A stretch of 64,000 bases of DNA from Flavobacterium paronense (GTDB lineage Bacteria; Bacteroidota; Bacteroidia; Flavobacteriales; Flavobacteriaceae). Under the pieces are notes generated by a model. That model was not told where the DNA came from and did no database searches. It saw nothing but the letters and a program-made list of their open reading frames with translations. The stretch lies in assembly GCF_030409795.1 (NCBI RefSeq), contig NZ_JAUFQN010000019.1, forward strand, positions 1,860,001 to 1,924,000, given 5' to 3'. The position numbers and the translations under genes are program-made. Shown one piece after another: positions 32,292 through 42,930 of this stretch. Each line of letters starts with the position of its first letter. The stretch's first letter is position 1.

Positions 32292-35200
32292 ATGAAAAAT
32301 TTATACTTCAATTCAATCGTAAGAAAGTCCACTTATACACTAGCAATATTTGCAATCCTATTTGGATTTAATAATATGGCTAATGCTCAAGTAAAAAAAG
32401 CTTTTACCCAAAGGACTTCACAATATTCTCCTACAAAGAAAATATATAACGTGAAAGGTGATTTTACAATGTTAGGTAATACTTGTTTAACACCTCAAAA
32501 TTATACTGCCACAACAGTAAATAATGACGCTTCGATGATTTATGTTGATACTGACGGAGATTCAAGCACATTCAACTCATCATCTTCAACTTTGGTTTTA
32601 TCAACTGAAAATGGTGCTGTACCAGCGTGTTCTAATATTGTATATGCAGGATTATACTGGACAGGAAAATCATCTGCTAATGCAACATTTAATGTAACTA
32701 AGAATAGTGTGACTAAAACCTTTAACAAAAGGATAGTAAAACTTAAAGGTCCTACCTCTAGTTCATATACCACTATTACTGCTGGTACAAATGATATCTA
32801 TTATCCTTCTGGTTCAGAAGATGATATTTATTCTGCCTATGCCGAAATTACTGACTATGTAAAAACTAACGGAGTTGGTCAATATACAGTTGCTGATATG
32901 GCTTTATTAGAAGGCAATCCAGGCGGAACTGGATATTCTGGAGGATGGGGAATTATTGTTATTTATGAAAATTCTAAAATGAAATGGAGAGACGTAACTA
33001 TTTTTGATGGTTATGCCTATGTTGCCTCGACAAATTCATCTGGTTTTGATTTGCCCGTAACTGGTTTCAATACTGTACAATCAGGAAATGTTGGAGTTAA
33101 ATTAGGATTAATGGCTAGTGAAGGTGATGTAAGTTATGTAGGAGATTATTTTAAAATTAGAAATCTAAACACAACAAATTATACTAGTTTAAGTCATTCA
33201 GGTAATTCAACTACTAACTTTTTCAATTCATCTATTAATGCCGGTGGAGCAAGAAATCCTCAGTTAGTAAACAATACTGGGATTGACATCGCTATTGTAA
33301 ACATTCCAAATACAGGAAATACTATTATTGGCAATAGTCAAACTTCAACAAATTTTAAATATGGAACAACTTCTGATACGTATTCTATTTTTACCATTGC
33401 AATGTCTGTTGATGCTTATGTTCCAGAGGTTGAAGCAGTAGTTTCTGCAACAACTATTAATAACGTACCTGCTGTACTGCCTTACACAATATTACCAGGT
33501 CAAGATGCGGGTTATACAGTTGATATTAAAAATATTGGTACTGAAGCAGTAAATAATTATAAAGTAATTGTTCCTATTCCTTATAATGCAACTTATGTTG
33601 CTGGAAGTGCTGTGGGTACTATATTTAGTCCTCAAACCACTCCAACCCCTAACAACATTTCATTTAGTCCTAGTTTAGGAGCAACGGGATCTATTGTTTG
33701 GGATTTCGGAACTTTGGTTTTACCAGCTAATCCTAGCTCTTTATTAGCTAGATTAACATTTAAATTAAAATCAACCACAGATTGTGCTATTTTAAGCAAT
33801 GCTACTTGTGGAAGTAACATGGCTGTTGCAGGTAATTCTACTGGTATTGGTGCTACTACTCTTGTAGGCTTAACTAATTCAAATTTCATTCAAGGATATA
33901 CTCAAAATGGTAGTTGTGCTGGTGAACCAATCCCTACTCCTATTAATATTGGAATAAATGGTACTAGTTATGTCGCACAAAACTGTCCAAACACTGATTA
34001 TACTAGACATTTCTCCTATTGTAGTGCAAACACTAGCGTTGGGACATCTGAAATTGCTTCGAATTTTCCAGTTGGTTCATTGTTTTACAATACTTTCCCA
34101 GTAACAGTAAATTCTATTCAATATACTGATGCTAATCCTATTCCATTAGTTGCTGGCTCAACTGTTACTTATTATGCAGTTCCCTCAGGTGGTGGAAGTG
34201 GATGTAATTTCCCATTTACTATTACTAAATGTCCTGCAATTATAGCTCAAAATGACACTATTGCTGGTGGAAACGGAACTACAGGTAATCCTAATGCTGG
34301 TAATATTTTAAACAACAACGGAAATGGTCCAGATACTCTTAATGGTAATCAAGCTCTTATTTCACAAGTTAATATAACTGTTACAACTCCGGCTACTCCT
34401 ATTGGTGGAAACCCAGTTCCATTTATAGATACTACAACTGGTCAAGTGGTTATTCCTTCAGGAACTCCAGCAGGTACTTATACTATTGTATATAACTTAT
34501 GTGAAAAATTAAATCCACTTACTAATTGTGATCCTGCAACTGTAACAATTACATGTACAGCTCCAGCAATAGTAGCTGTTAACAATACATATACAAATAT
34601 TAATTGTACTACTTCAGGTTTAATAGGTAATGTCTTAACAAACGATACTTTAAATGGGGCGCCATTTGCATCTAATCTGGTAACTTTCACATTACTTACA
34701 GGAAGCAATCCTAATATATCTTTTAGTTCAAATGGAGATGTAAACGTTACATCAGGAATTGCAGTTGGAATCTATACATTTACTTATAAAATCTGTCAAG
34801 TATTAAATCCAACAAACTGCAGTAACACAGCAACTATTTCTATTACTGTTGTTGATACAACTGCACCTGTAATTTCGACTTTACCAGGAACATCTACAAT
34901 TTCATGCCCAGCAACTCCGAGTTTTACAACTCCAACTGCAAGTGATACATGTGGTGCTGCAACGCTAACATCAAACGATGTTAGAACGAATGGAGCTTGT
35001 GCTGGTTCTTATTCAATAACTAGAACTTGGACAGCAACTGATGCTTCAGGAAATACTGCTACAGCTTCTCAAACTATAAATGTAATTGATAATGTTGCAC
35101 CTGTAATTTCAACATTACCAGCTGTAACTACAATTTCGTGTCCTGCATCTCCAAGCTTTGCAACACCAACTGCAACCGACAATTGTAATTCTGGTGCTAC

Positions 35201-38200
35201 ATTAACTTTTGCTGATGTAAGAACAAATGATCTAAATGGAGAATGTTTAGCAAGTTATTCTGTCACTAGAACTTGGACAGCAACTGATGCTTGTGGAAAT
35301 TCATCTACTGCAACTCAAACTATAAATGTAATTGATAATGTTCCTCCGGTAATTTCAACTTTACCAACTGCAACAACAATTTCGTGTCCTGCATCTCCAT
35401 CTTTTGCAACGGCAACGGCAACGGATGCTTGTTCTGGAAATGTAAGATTGACTTTTGCAGATGTAAGAACAGCTGGAAACTGCGCTGGAAGTTATTCTGT
35501 AACTAGAACTTGGACAGCAATAGATTTATGTGGAAACATTTCTACAGCTTCACAAACTATAAATGTAATTGACAACGTTGCACCAGTAATTTCTCAATTG
35601 CCTGCAACTACTACAATTTCTTGTCCTGCAATGCCTTCTTTTGCGCAAGCAACTATAACTGATGCATGTGATACAGATTTATCATTGTCTTTTGTAGATG
35701 TTACTACAAATGGATCTTGTGCTGGTTCCTATTCTGTAACTAGAACTTGGACTGCAAGAGATCTTTGCGGAAACATCTCTACTGCTTCACAAACTATAAA
35801 TGTAATTGATAATGTTGCGCCAGTAATTTCCGAATTGCCTCCAATTACTACAATTTCTTGTCCTGCAACGCCTTCTTTTGCCAATCCAACAATTACTGAT
35901 ACTTGTGATCAAGATTTAACAATAACTATTGAAGATGTAACTACAAATAGTAATTGTCCCGGGAATTATTCTGTAACGAGAACTTGGATTGCAACTGACG
36001 ATTGTGGAAACTCATCTACTGCTTCGCAAACTATAAATGTAATCGACAATGTTGCACCCGTAATTTCAGAATTGCCTGCAGCTACTATAATTTCTTGTCC
36101 GGCAACGCCTTCTTTTGTTGAACCTTTAGTTAGTGACAGTTGTTCTTCTGTTGATTTAACATTCAATGATGTTACTACAAATGGTAATTGCCCTTTTAGA
36201 TATTCGGTAACAAGAACTTGGACTGCAATAGATGCATGTGGTAACTCATCTACTGCATCGCAAACTATAACTGTTGTTGATAACGAGGCTCCGGTAATTT
36301 CCGAATTGCCTGAAACTTCAATAATATCTTGCCCAGAAACTCCATCTTTTGTAACTCCAACGGCAACTGATGCTTGCACACAAAATGTAAGTTTGACGTT
36401 TGTAGATGAAAAAACGAATCAAGAATGCGCTGGCTCTTATTCTGTAACTAGAACTTGGACAGCTATTGACGAATGTGGAAACACTTCTACTGCATCTCAA
36501 ACCATAAATGTTTTTGATAATGTTGCACCAGTAATATCAGAATTGCCTGCAACATCAACAATATCTTGTCCTGCAACTCCATCTTTTGCGATTGCAACAG
36601 CAACAGATGCTTGTTCCGAAACTGTAACATTGACATTTTCAGACGTAACAGTAGCTGGAGAATGCCTTGGAAGTTATAATGTAACAAGAACTTGGATAGC
36701 TACCGACGATTGTGGTAATTCTTCAACTGCTTCACAAACCATATTTGTTCAGGATACAACTGCGCCAGTAATTTCAACTTTACCAGCTGCATCCACAATA
36801 TCATGTTCTGAAATTCCAAGCTTTGCAACACCAACAGCAACTGACAATTGCAATTCTGGTGCTACATTAACTTTCGCTGATGTAAAAATTGGTGGAAATT
36901 GTTCTGGAAGTTATTCAGTAACTAGAACTTGGACGGCAATTGATGGTTGTGGAAATACTTCAACCGCTTCACAAACTATTAATGTTATCGATAATATTGC
37001 ACCAGTAATTTCAGATTTGCCTACAACTTCAGCAATATCATGCCCTGCAACGCCAAGTTTTGTAACTGCAACTGCTACTGATACTTGTTCTGATAGTGTG
37101 ACTTTAACTTTTGTTGATAGTGTTACAAATGGAACTTGTTCTGGAAGTTATTCTGCAACTAGAACTTGGACTGCAATTGACGCTTGTGGAAATATTGCTA
37201 CCGCAACTCAAACAATAAATGTTATTGATACAGTTGCACCTGTAATTTCTGAATTGCCTGCAACATCAACAATATCTTGTCCTGCAACTCCTAGCTTCTC
37301 AACTGCAACTGCAACTGATGCTTGTGATGATGATGTAACATTAACTTTTGTAGATGCTACTACAAATGGTAATTGTCCTTCTAGTTATTCCGTAACAAGA
37401 ACTTGGACCGCTACTGACGATTGTGGTAATTCATCTACTGCAATTCAAACTATAAATGTAATCGACAACGTTGCACCCGTAATTTCTGAATTACCGGCAA
37501 CTTCAACAATATCTTGTCCTGCAACACCAAGCTTTGCAACTGCAACTGCAACTGATGCTTGTACAGAAGATATAACGTTGACTTTTGCTGATGTTACTAC
37601 AAATGGTTCTTGTGCTGGTTTCTATTCTATAACTAGAACTTGGACTGCAACAGATACTTGTGGAAATATATCAACAGCTTCTCAAACTATTAACGTTCAA
37701 GATATAACAGCTCCAACTTGGTCTACACTTGAAACTTCATTGAATCAAACTGTAGAATGTAGTGATGCAACTGCTTTAACTAATGCTCAAGAATTGTTCC
37801 CAACTGCAACAGACGACTGTGATAGCGATGTGACTAACATCGTTAAAACCGCTGGTCAGTTCGTAGCTTCTGAAGAATGCCCTAATGCTGGTACTTATAC
37901 TAATACGTGGACTGTAACAGATGCGTGTAACAATACTTCGGAGGTATTCACTCAGGTGATTACCGTTCAAGATACAACAGCTCCACAAATAACAACTAAT
38001 GCAGCTAATCTAATTGTACAATGTGGTAATGGAATGACTGGTTCTTTAGAACAGTGGATTGCTTCTAATGGAGGAGCTATTGCTACTGATAACTGTTCGA
38101 ATGTAACTTGGTCAAATAATTTTAATACAATTGGCAATAATTGTTCAGAGGCTGTAACAGTAATATTTACTGCAACTGATGCTTGTAATAATGCCAGTTC

Positions 38201-41200
38201 AACAACTGCTACATTTACCGTTCAAGATACAACAGCACCAACTTGGTCTTCGCTTGAAGCTTCATTAAATCAAACTGTTCAATGTAGTAACACAGCGGCT
38301 TTAGCTTCGGCTCAAGAATTGTTCCCATCTGCAACTGACAACTGTGATAGTGATCTAACTAACATCGTTAAAAATGAAGGTCAGTTCGTAGCTTCTGAAG
38401 AATGTCCTAATGCTGGTACTTATACTAATACGTGGACTGTAACAGATGCGTGTAACAATACTTCGGCTGTATTCACTCAGGTGATTACTGTTCAAGATAC
38501 TAGCGCTCCAACTTGGTCTACAACTGCAGCTTCTTTAAATCAAACTGTAGAATGTAATGATGCTGAAGCTTTAGCTGCTGCTCAAGAGTTATTCCCAACA
38601 GCAACAGACAACTGTGATAGTGATGTGACTAACATCGTTAAAACCGCTGGTCAGTTCGTAGCTTCTGAACAATGTCCTAACTCAGGTACTTATACCAATA
38701 CTTGGACTGTAAAGGATGCTTGTAATAATACTTCGGCTGTATTCACTCAGGTGATTACTGTTCAAGATACTGTAGCACCAACTTGGTCTATAGCTGCAGC
38801 TTCATTAAATCAAACTGTGGAATGTAGCGATGCAACGGCTTTAGCTGCTGCTCAAGAGTTATTCCCAACAGCAACAGACAACTGTGATAGTGATGTGACT
38901 AACATCGTTAAAACGGCTGGTCAGTTCGTAGCTTCTGAAGAATGTCCTAACTCAGGTACTTATACTAATACATGGACTGTAACGGATGCATGTAATAATA
39001 CTTCGGCTGTATTCACTCAGGTGATTACTGTTCAAGATACTACTGCTCCAACTTGGTCTACAACTGAAGCTTCTTTAAATCAAACTGTTGAATGTAGTGA
39101 TGCTGAGGCTTTAGCTACTGCTCAAGGATTATTCCCAACAGCTTCAGACAACTGTGATAATGATGTGACTAACATCGTTAAAAATGCGGGTCAGTTTGTA
39201 GCTTCTGAAGAATGTCCTAACGCTGGTACATATACCAACACATGGACAGTAACTGATGCTTGTAACAATACTTCGGAGGTATTTACTCAGGTGATTACTG
39301 TTCAAGATAATTCAGCACCAACTTGGTCTACTGCTGCAACTTCATTAAATCAAACTGTAGAATGTAGTGATGCTGAGGCTTTAGCTACTGCTCAAGGATT
39401 TTTCCCAACAGCTTCAGACAACTGTGATAGTGATGTAACTAACATCATTAAAACGGCTGGTCAGTTTGTAGCTTCTGAAGAATGTCCTAACTCAGGTACT
39501 TATACTAATACATGGACTGTAACGGATGCATGTAATAATACTTCGGCTGTATTCACTCAGGTGATTACTGTTCAAGATACTACGGCTCCAACTTGGTCTA
39601 CTGCTGAGGCTTCTTTAAATCAAACTGTAGAATGTAGTGATGCTGAGGCTTTAGCTACTGCTCAAGGATTATTCCCAACAGCTTCAGACAACTGTGATAG
39701 TGATGTGACTAACATCATTAAAACGGCTGGTCAGTTTATAGCTTCTGAAGAATGTCCTAACTCAGGTACTTATACTAACACATGGACAGTAACGGATGCA
39801 TGTAATAATACTTCGGCTGTATTCACTCAGGTGATTACTGTTCAAGATAATTCAGCACCAACATGGTCTACTGCTGTAGCTTCATTAAATCAAACTGTAG
39901 AATGTAGTGATGCTGAGGCTTTAGCTACTGCTCAAGGATTATTCCCAACAGCTTCAGACAACTGTGATAATGATGTGACTAACATCGTTAAAAATGCGGG
40001 TCAGTTCATAGCTTCTGAAGGATGTTCTAACGCTGGTACGTATACCAACACATGGACAGTAACAGATGCATGTAACAATACTTCGGCTGTATTCACTCAG
40101 GTGATTACTGTTCAAGATACTACGGCTCCAACTTGGTCTACTGCTGAGGCTTCATTAAATCAAACTGTAGAATGTAGTGATGCTGAGGCTTTAGCTACTG
40201 CTCAAGGATTATTCCCAACAGCTTCAGACAACTGTGATAGTGATGTAACTAACATCGTTAAAAATGCGGGTCAGTTTGTAGCTTCTGAAGAATGTCCTAA
40301 CTCAGGTACTTATACTAATACATGGACAGTAACAGATGCATGTAACAATACTTCGGCTGTATTCACTCAGGTGATTACTGTTCAAGATACTACTGCTCCA
40401 ACATGGTCTACTGCTGCAGCTTCATTAAATCAAACTGTAGAATGTAGTGATGCTGAGGCTTTAGCTACCGCTCAAGGATTATTCCCAACAGCTTCAGACA
40501 ACTGTGATAGTGATGTGACTAACATCATTAAAACGGCTGGTCAGTTTGTAGCTTCTGAAGAATGTCCTAACGCTGGTACATATACCAACACATGGACAGT
40601 AACTGATGCTTGTAACAATACTTCGTCGGTATTCACTCAGGTGATTACCGTTCAAGATACTACGGCGCCTATCGCTCCAGAAGCTCCAGCTTCTATAACT
40701 GCTAGTTGTACTGGTGAAGTTCCTGCAATGATTTCGCTTACTGCTGTTGATAACTGTAGTGGTACTATAACCGTTCAAGGTGTAGATGCTACAACACCTG
40801 GGAACTGTCCTAATTCATTCACTCTAGTAAGAACTTGGACTTTCGTTGATGCTTGTGGTAATACTTCTTCAACATCACAAACAATTACAGTTAATGATAC
40901 TGTGGCTCCGACTTTCAATCAGGTTGCGCCTGCAAACATTAGTGTTTCTTGTGATAGTGTTCCAAATCCTGCTGTATTAACTGCAAGCGATAATTGTGGA
41001 AATGCAACGGTTGCTATGACTGAATCTGTTTTACAAGGAAACTGTCCTTCTAACTATCAAATAGTAAGAACTTGGACCGCAACTGATGCTTGTGGTAACA
41101 CAAAATCAGTAACTCAAACAATTAGCGTCTCTGATACATCTGGACCAGTACTAGTAACTGAAATACCTTTAAAAATGATGGTAACTTGTGCTGAAATCCC

Positions 41201-41957
41201 TGAGGTTCCAACACTTGTATTTACTGATAATTGTTCTACAGTTGGCACTCCAATATTTACATCAACACAAACAGATCCTATTGGAGGAAGCTATATTATA
41301 ACTAGAAGTTGGACAGTATCTGATGCTTGTGGAAATACAACGTCAATTAACCAGACTATTAACGTGACAATAACAACTACAACTGTTAAAGAAATATCTG
41401 TTAAAAGATGTAATTTAGCTGAATTTGATAGTGTAGACTTAATTACTTTGCTACCAACGGGTACACCAACAAATGGAACTTGGACAAATGTTAACAATGC
41501 TAGTGGCTTAACTGGAACTATATTCAATCCTTTTGGAGTAGTACTTGGAGATTACATCTTTAGATATACACTTCCAAATGGAAGTTGTATTGAAAACTAT
41601 GATATATTGATGAATGTAAATGACGATTGTCGTCCATTGGCTTGTGAAGCAATTGTAATTCACAATGCGTTTACTCCTAATGGTGATGGTATAAATGAAT
41701 GGTTCCAAATTGATCATATTGGAGACTTTGATTGTTATCCAAGCAATAAGGTTGAAATATTCAACCGTTGGGGTGTTTTAGTGTACGAAACTAAAAACTA
41801 TGATAACCTTGGAAAAAGATTTGAAGGAATATCCGAAGGAAGAGCTACAGTAAGCAAATCAGCTGAATTACCAACCGGAACTTACTTCTATGTTATTCAA
41901 TGGACTGATGGCGGAGCTTCTTTCACTAAAGACGGATATTTATACCTTACCAGATAA
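32292..41957 (+). CDS. large repeat adhesin with T9SS type B sorting domain (3221 aa)
   Basis: A secreted surface protein and paralogue of the 5080-residue adhesin. The first 860 residues share the same layout (signal peptide ending NAQVKK, N-terminal domain with YAGLYWTGK and GGWGIIVIYE, DUF11-like module, Ig-like modules) at high protein identity but with many silent DNA differences. Then come 12 diverged HYR-like units of about 79 residues (858-1803), ten 90-residue HYR-like units interrupted by one odd 85-residue unit (1804-2788), three further HYR-like units and a gliding-motility-type CTD (about 3122-3221, HNAFTPNGDG to GYLYLTR). It lacks the cadherin-like block B. Units carry four cysteines. 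Secretion by the T9SS with the SprF partner encoded 54 nt downstream is expected. Confidence 0.9.
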   Translation: MKNLYFNSIVRKSTYTLAIFAILFGFNNMANAQVKKAFTQRTSQYSPTKKIYNVKGDFTMLGNTCLTPQNYTATTVNNDASMIYVDTDGDSSTFNSSSSTLVLSTENGAVPACSNIVYAGLYWTGKSSANATFNVTKNSVTKTFNKRIVKLKGPTSSSYTTITAGTNDIYYPSGSEDDIYSAYAEITDYVKTNGVGQYTVADMALLEGNPGGTGYSGGWGIIVIYENSKMKWRDVTIFDGYAYVASTNSSGFDLPVTGFNTVQSGNVGVKLGLMASEGDVSYVGDYFKIRNLNTTNYTSLSHSGNSTTNFFNSSINAGGARNPQLVNNTGIDIAIVNIPNTGNTIIGNSQTSTNFKYGTTSDTYSIFTIAMSVDAYVPEVEAVVSATTINNVPAVLPYTILPGQDAGYTVDIKNIGTEAVNNYKVIVPIPYNATYVAGSAVGTIFSPQTTPTPNNISFSPSLGATGSIVWDFGTLVLPANPSSLLARLTFKLKSTTDCAILSNATCGSNMAVAGNSTGIGATTLVGLTNSNFIQGYTQNGSCAGEPIPTPINIGINGTSYVAQNCPNTDYTRHFSYCSANTSVGTSEIASNFPVGSLFYNTFPVTVNSIQYTDANPIPLVAGSTVTYYAVPSGGGSGCNFPFTITKCPAIIAQNDTIAGGNGTTGNPNAGNILNNNGNGPDTLNGNQALISQVNITVTTPATPIGGNPVPFIDTTTGQVVIPSGTPAGTYTIVYNLCEKLNPLTNCDPATVTITCTAPAIVAVNNTYTNINCTTSGLIGNVLTNDTLNGAPFASNLVTFTLLTGSNPNISFSSNGDVNVTSGIAVGIYTFTYKICQVLNPTNCSNTATISITVVDTTAPVISTLPGTSTISCPATPSFTTPTASDTCGAATLTSNDVRTNGACAGSYSITRTWTATDASGNTATASQTINVIDNVAPVISTLPAVTTISCPASPSFATPTATDNCNSGATLTFADVRTNDLNGECLASYSVTRTWTATDACGNSSTATQTINVIDNVPPVISTLPTATTISCPASPSFATATATDACSGNVRLTFADVRTAGNCAGSYSVTRTWTAIDLCGNISTASQTINVIDNVAPVISQLPATTTISCPAMPSFAQATITDACDTDLSLSFVDVTTNGSCAGSYSVTRTWTARDLCGNISTASQTINVIDNVAPVISELPPITTISCPATPSFANPTITDTCDQDLTITIEDVTTNSNCPGNYSVTRTWIATDDCGNSSTASQTINVIDNVAPVISELPAATIISCPATPSFVEPLVSDSCSSVDLTFNDVTTNGNCPFRYSVTRTWTAIDACGNSSTASQTITVVDNEAPVISELPETSIISCPETPSFVTPTATDACTQNVSLTFVDEKTNQECAGSYSVTRTWTAIDECGNTSTASQTINVFDNVAPVISELPATSTISCPATPSFAIATATDACSETVTLTFSDVTVAGECLGSYNVTRTWIATDDCGNSSTASQTIFVQDTTAPVISTLPAASTISCSEIPSFATPTATDNCNSGATLTFADVKIGGNCSGSYSVTRTWTAIDGCGNTSTASQTINVIDNIAPVISDLPTTSAISCPATPSFVTATATDTCSDSVTLTFVDSVTNGTCSGSYSATRTWTAIDACGNIATATQTINVIDTVAPVISELPATSTISCPATPSFSTATATDACDDDVTLTFVDATTNGNCPSSYSVTRTWTATDDCGNSSTAIQTINVIDNVAPVISELPATSTISCPATPSFATATATDACTEDITLTFADVTTNGSCAGFYSITRTWTATDTCGNISTASQTINVQDITAPTWSTLETSLNQTVECSDATALTNAQELFPTATDDCDSDVTNIVKTAGQFVASEECPNAGTYTNTWTVTDACNNTSEVFTQVITVQDTTAPQITTNAANLIVQCGNGMTGSLEQWIASNGGAIATDNCSNVTWSNNFNTIGNNCSEAVTVIFTATDACNNASSTTATFTVQDTTAPTWSSLEASLNQTVQCSNTAALASAQELFPSATDNCDSDLTNIVKNEGQFVASEECPNAGTYTNTWTVTDACNNTSAVFTQVITVQDTSAPTWSTTAASLNQTVECNDAEALAAAQELFPTATDNCDSDVTNIVKTAGQFVASEQCPNSGTYTNTWTVKDACNNTSAVFTQVITVQDTVAPTWSIAAASLNQTVECSDATALAAAQELFPTATDNCDSDVTNIVKTAGQFVASEECPNSGTYTNTWTVTDACNNTSAVFTQVITVQDTTAPTWSTTEASLNQTVECSDAEALATAQGLFPTASDNCDNDVTNIVKNAGQFVASEECPNAGTYTNTWTVTDACNNTSEVFTQVITVQDNSAPTWSTAATSLNQTVECSDAEALATAQGFFPTASDNCDSDVTNIIKTAGQFVASEECPNSGTYTNTWTVTDACNNTSAVFTQVITVQDTTAPTWSTAEASLNQTVECSDAEALATAQGLFPTASDNCDSDVTNIIKTAGQFIASEECPNSGTYTNTWTVTDACNNTSAVFTQVITVQDNSAPTWSTAVASLNQTVECSDAEALATAQGLFPTASDNCDNDVTNIVKNAGQFIASEGCSNAGTYTNTWTVTDACNNTSAVFTQVITVQDTTAPTWSTAEASLNQTVECSDAEALATAQGLFPTASDNCDSDVTNIVKNAGQFVASEECPNSGTYTNTWTVTDACNNTSAVFTQVITVQDTTAPTWSTAAASLNQTVECSDAEALATAQGLFPTASDNCDSDVTNIIKTAGQFVASEECPNAGTYTNTWTVTDACNNTSSVFTQVITVQDTTAPIAPEAPASITASCTGEVPAMISLTAVDNCSGTITVQGVDATTPGNCPNSFTLVRTWTFVDACGNTSSTSQTITVNDTVAPTFNQVAPANISVSCDSVPNPAVLTASDNCGNATVAMTESVLQGNCPSNYQIVRTWTATDACGNTKSVTQTISVSDTSGPVLVTEIPLKMMVTCAEIPEVPTLVFTDNCSTVGTPIFTSTQTDPIGGSYIITRSWTVSDACGNTTSINQTINVTITTTTVKEISVKRCNLAEFDSVDLITLLPTGTPTNGTWTNVNNASGLTGTIFNPFGVVLGDYIFRYTLPNGSCIENYDILMNVNDDCRPLACEAIVIHNAFTPNGDGINEWFQIDHIGDFDCYPSNKVEIFNRWGVLVYETKNYDNLGKRFEGISEGRATVSKSAELPTGTYFYVIQWTDGGASFTKDGYLYLTR
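34863..37700 (+). repeat. block D: 12 diverged HYR-like units (about 79 codons each)
   Basis: Each unit reads roughly APVISELPATSTISCPATPS through ASQTINVIDN. Unlike the blocks in adhesin 1, units differ at many amino-acid and silent positions, so they have not been homogenised recently. Confidence 0.85.
37701..40655 (+). repeat. block E: ten 270-bp HYR-like repeats with one 255-bp insert unit
   Basis: Units start at 37701 and then every 270 bp from 38226 to 40655. An unrelated 255-bp unit (APQITTNAANLIVQCGNG) sits at 37971-38225 between the first and second. Units are related in sequence to block A of adhesin 1 (APTWSTTEASLNQTVECSD against APTWSTTATALNTTLQCSD) but two codons longer. Confidence 0.88.
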
Positions 41958-41973
41958 AAAAACCCTACTAACT

Positions 41974-41996
41974 CCTGAGGGCTAATAACCCTCAGG
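41974..41996 (+). promoter_or_regulatory. adhesin-SprF intergenic hairpin without U-tract, copy 2
   Basis: Identical to 28458-28480: an 8-bp perfect stem CCTGAGGG/CCCTCAGG with a 7-nt loop, followed by A-rich sequence and the SprF ATG 16 nt later. Confidence 0.5.
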
Positions 41997-42011
41997 TAAA
42001 AAATAGAAAAT

Positions 42012-42923
42012 ATGAGAACAAAAATTTTAATTTTCGCATTGATGTTAACGTGTTACTCTGGTTTTGCTCAGCAAGACGCACAGTATACCCAATACATGTA
42101 CAACACCATAAACATCAATCCAGCATATGCAGGATCAAGAGGAGTTATGAGTATTTTTGGATTGCATCGTACCCAATGGGTAGGTTTAGATGGTGCACCA
42201 GTTACCAACGCCTTCTCTTTGAATACCCCAATCAAAAACAGTAATCTTGGTTTAGGGATATCTTTGGTAAATGATAGAATTGGTCCTACTAGTGATAATA
42301 CTATTTCGGCTGATTTATCATACACTATTCCAATGAATGAAGACTATAATTTATCCTTTGGTATAAAAGCTTCCGGAAACATGTTTAATCTGGACACAGA
42401 TAAATTGACTCCGGCTCAAGCTAATGACCCAAATCTTCAAAATTTTAACAATGAATTTTCTCCAAACTTTGGAGCTGGTGTTTACTTGCATTCTGATAAA
42501 TTATATTTAGGACTTTCCGTGCCAAACTTCTTGCAAGACTCGAAATACAACGATAATGATGTAGCGGTGTTTCAAGAAAGAATGAATTTCTATGCTATTG
42601 GTGGTTATGTATTTGATATTTCTCCTTCAATAAAATTCAAACCCGCTTTCTTAACTAAAGTCGTAACGGGTTCTCCGCTTCAAGTTGATGCTTCTGCTAA
42701 CTTCCTATTCTTTGATAAGTTAATGCTTGGCGGAGCCTATCGTTGGGATGCTGCTGTAAGTGCTTTGGCTGGTTTTCAAATAACCGATGGCTTATTTATT
42801 GGCTATAGCTATGATATGGAAACAACACACTTAAGAAGATATAACTCGGGTTCTCATGAGGTATTCTTAAGATTTGAGCTGTTCAACAAAGTAAGCAAAA
42901 TGGTATCACCTAGATTCTTCTAA
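42012..42923 (+). CDS. PorP/SprF-family T9SS outer-membrane protein, copy 2
   Basis: A 303-residue protein identical to copy 1 except Val for Ile in GAGVYLHS. The signal peptide, QDAQYTQYMYN opening, NPAYAGSRG and terminal SPRFF are all present. It lies 54 nt after adhesin 2 and 7 nt before the second PD40/OmpA gene. The DNA is about 99 percent identical to copy 1 over the whole gene, with the first 480 bp unchanged, although both flanking genes have diverged further. This argues for recent gene conversion, or for duplication with faster change outside. It should serve secretion or attachment of the neighbouring type B CTD adhesin. Confidence 0.9.
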   Translation: MRTKILIFALMLTCYSGFAQQDAQYTQYMYNTININPAYAGSRGVMSIFGLHRTQWVGLDGAPVTNAFSLNTPIKNSNLGLGISLVNDRIGPTSDNTISADLSYTIPMNEDYNLSFGIKASGNMFNLDTDKLTPAQANDPNLQNFNNEFSPNFGAGVYLHSDKLYLGLSVPNFLQDSKYNDNDVAVFQERMNFYAIGGYVFDISPSIKFKPAFLTKVVTGSPLQVDASANFLFFDKLMLGGAYRWDAAVSALAGFQITDGLFIGYSYDMETTHLRRYNSGSHEVFLRFELFNKVSKMVSPRFF

Positions 42924-42930
42924 TAACACA

